From: Clostridium lundense DSM 17049
GTDB lineage: Bacteria; Bacillota; Clostridia; Clostridiales; Clostridiaceae
Assembly (NCBI RefSeq): GCF_000619945.1
Contig: NZ_JHVC01000035.1
Coordinates: 1-24,683, forward strand
Reading direction: 5' to 3'
DNA: 24,683 nt
The translations under genes were made by a program, and so were the position numbers. The notes beneath the pieces were generated by a model, which worked only from the letters and a program-made list of their open reading frames with translations, made no database searches and was not told where the DNA came from. Of the stretch, positions 24,610-24,683 are shown piece by piece. Positions within the stretch are counted from its first letter, which is position 1. Every line of letters begins with the position of its first letter.

Positions 24610-24683
24610 TGCTGATTTACAGAAATCTTTGATTTCGTTTTAAATCAGTTTGAAAGAAATATTCTTTCAAAATTGCACAAAGT
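24610..24683 (-). other. 23S-5S spacer with processing hairpins (cut by window edge)
   Basis: The spacer upstream of 5S contains two clear folds: a nested stem, CTGATTT/AAATCAG (24612-24648) enclosing GAAATC/GATTTC, and a 10-bp perfect hairpin TTTGAAAGAA/TTCTTTCAAA (24649-24671). They are probably processing signals for 23S or 5S maturation. The 23S gene itself lies beyond the right edge. Confidence 0.6.

Noticed and set aside
1..24683. Searched for CRISPR arrays, transposases, phage genes, toxin-antitoxin pairs and biosynthetic clusters
   Set aside because: None seen; all genes except two small ones belong to known housekeeping families.

Overview
The window is a low-GC, AT-rich, compact chromosomal segment from a spore-forming Firmicute. 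A Clostridium in the broad sense is the best fit. The grounds are sigH, the ctsR-mcsA-mcsB-clpC operon, radA-disA, a proline-type T-box, ThyX, GGAGG or GGGGG ribosome binding sites, and A/T-ending codons. Every gene but one lies on the minus strand, as does the rRNA operon whose end is at the right edge. There is no sign of prophage, insertion sequence, CRISPR or other accessory DNA.

Layout in the direction of transcription (right to left). 24683-24341: the end of an rRNA operon (23S-5S spacer, 5S rRNA, tRNA-Asn) and its terminator. 24189-22062: an EF-G-like GTPase with altered G motifs and its own terminator. 21877-18736: a small acidic orphan protein, a ROK glucokinase, a histidine phosphatase and an AlaX-type editing hydrolase, closed by a hairpin. 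18633-13970: CtsR-controlled proteostasis operon (ctsR, mcsA, mcsB, clpC) with a recognisable promoter, CtsR operator and terminator. 14012-13580: a hairpin-rich gap that ends in the radA promoter. 13579-11134: radA and disA. 11074-10676: the only plus-strand gene, a small cysteine-containing protein with its own promoter, convergent with disA. 10468-8560: PIN/TRAM protein and ispD. 8543-1361: a promoter and T-box leader, then a tight run proS-ilvA-cysS-mrnC-thyX-rlmB-rae1. 1354-642: sigH with its own promoter. 633-1: promoter, tRNA-Gly(CCC), tRNA-Thr(GGU) and the first 109 codons of tuf.

How it fits together: this is the conserved Firmicute block known from Bacillus (ctsR to sigH), devoted to protein quality control, DNA integrity signalling by c-di-AMP, tRNA charging, rRNA maturation and entry into sporulation. 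Compared with the Bacillus order as I know it, ispF, gltX and cysE are absent, and proS, ilvA and thyX lie in the interval. I see no clearly undescribed system. The best leads are modest: the degenerate EF-G paralogue, the plus-strand small protein, the T-box placed over a run of unrelated functions, the altered McsB C-terminus, and the hairpin-rich gap upstream of radA.
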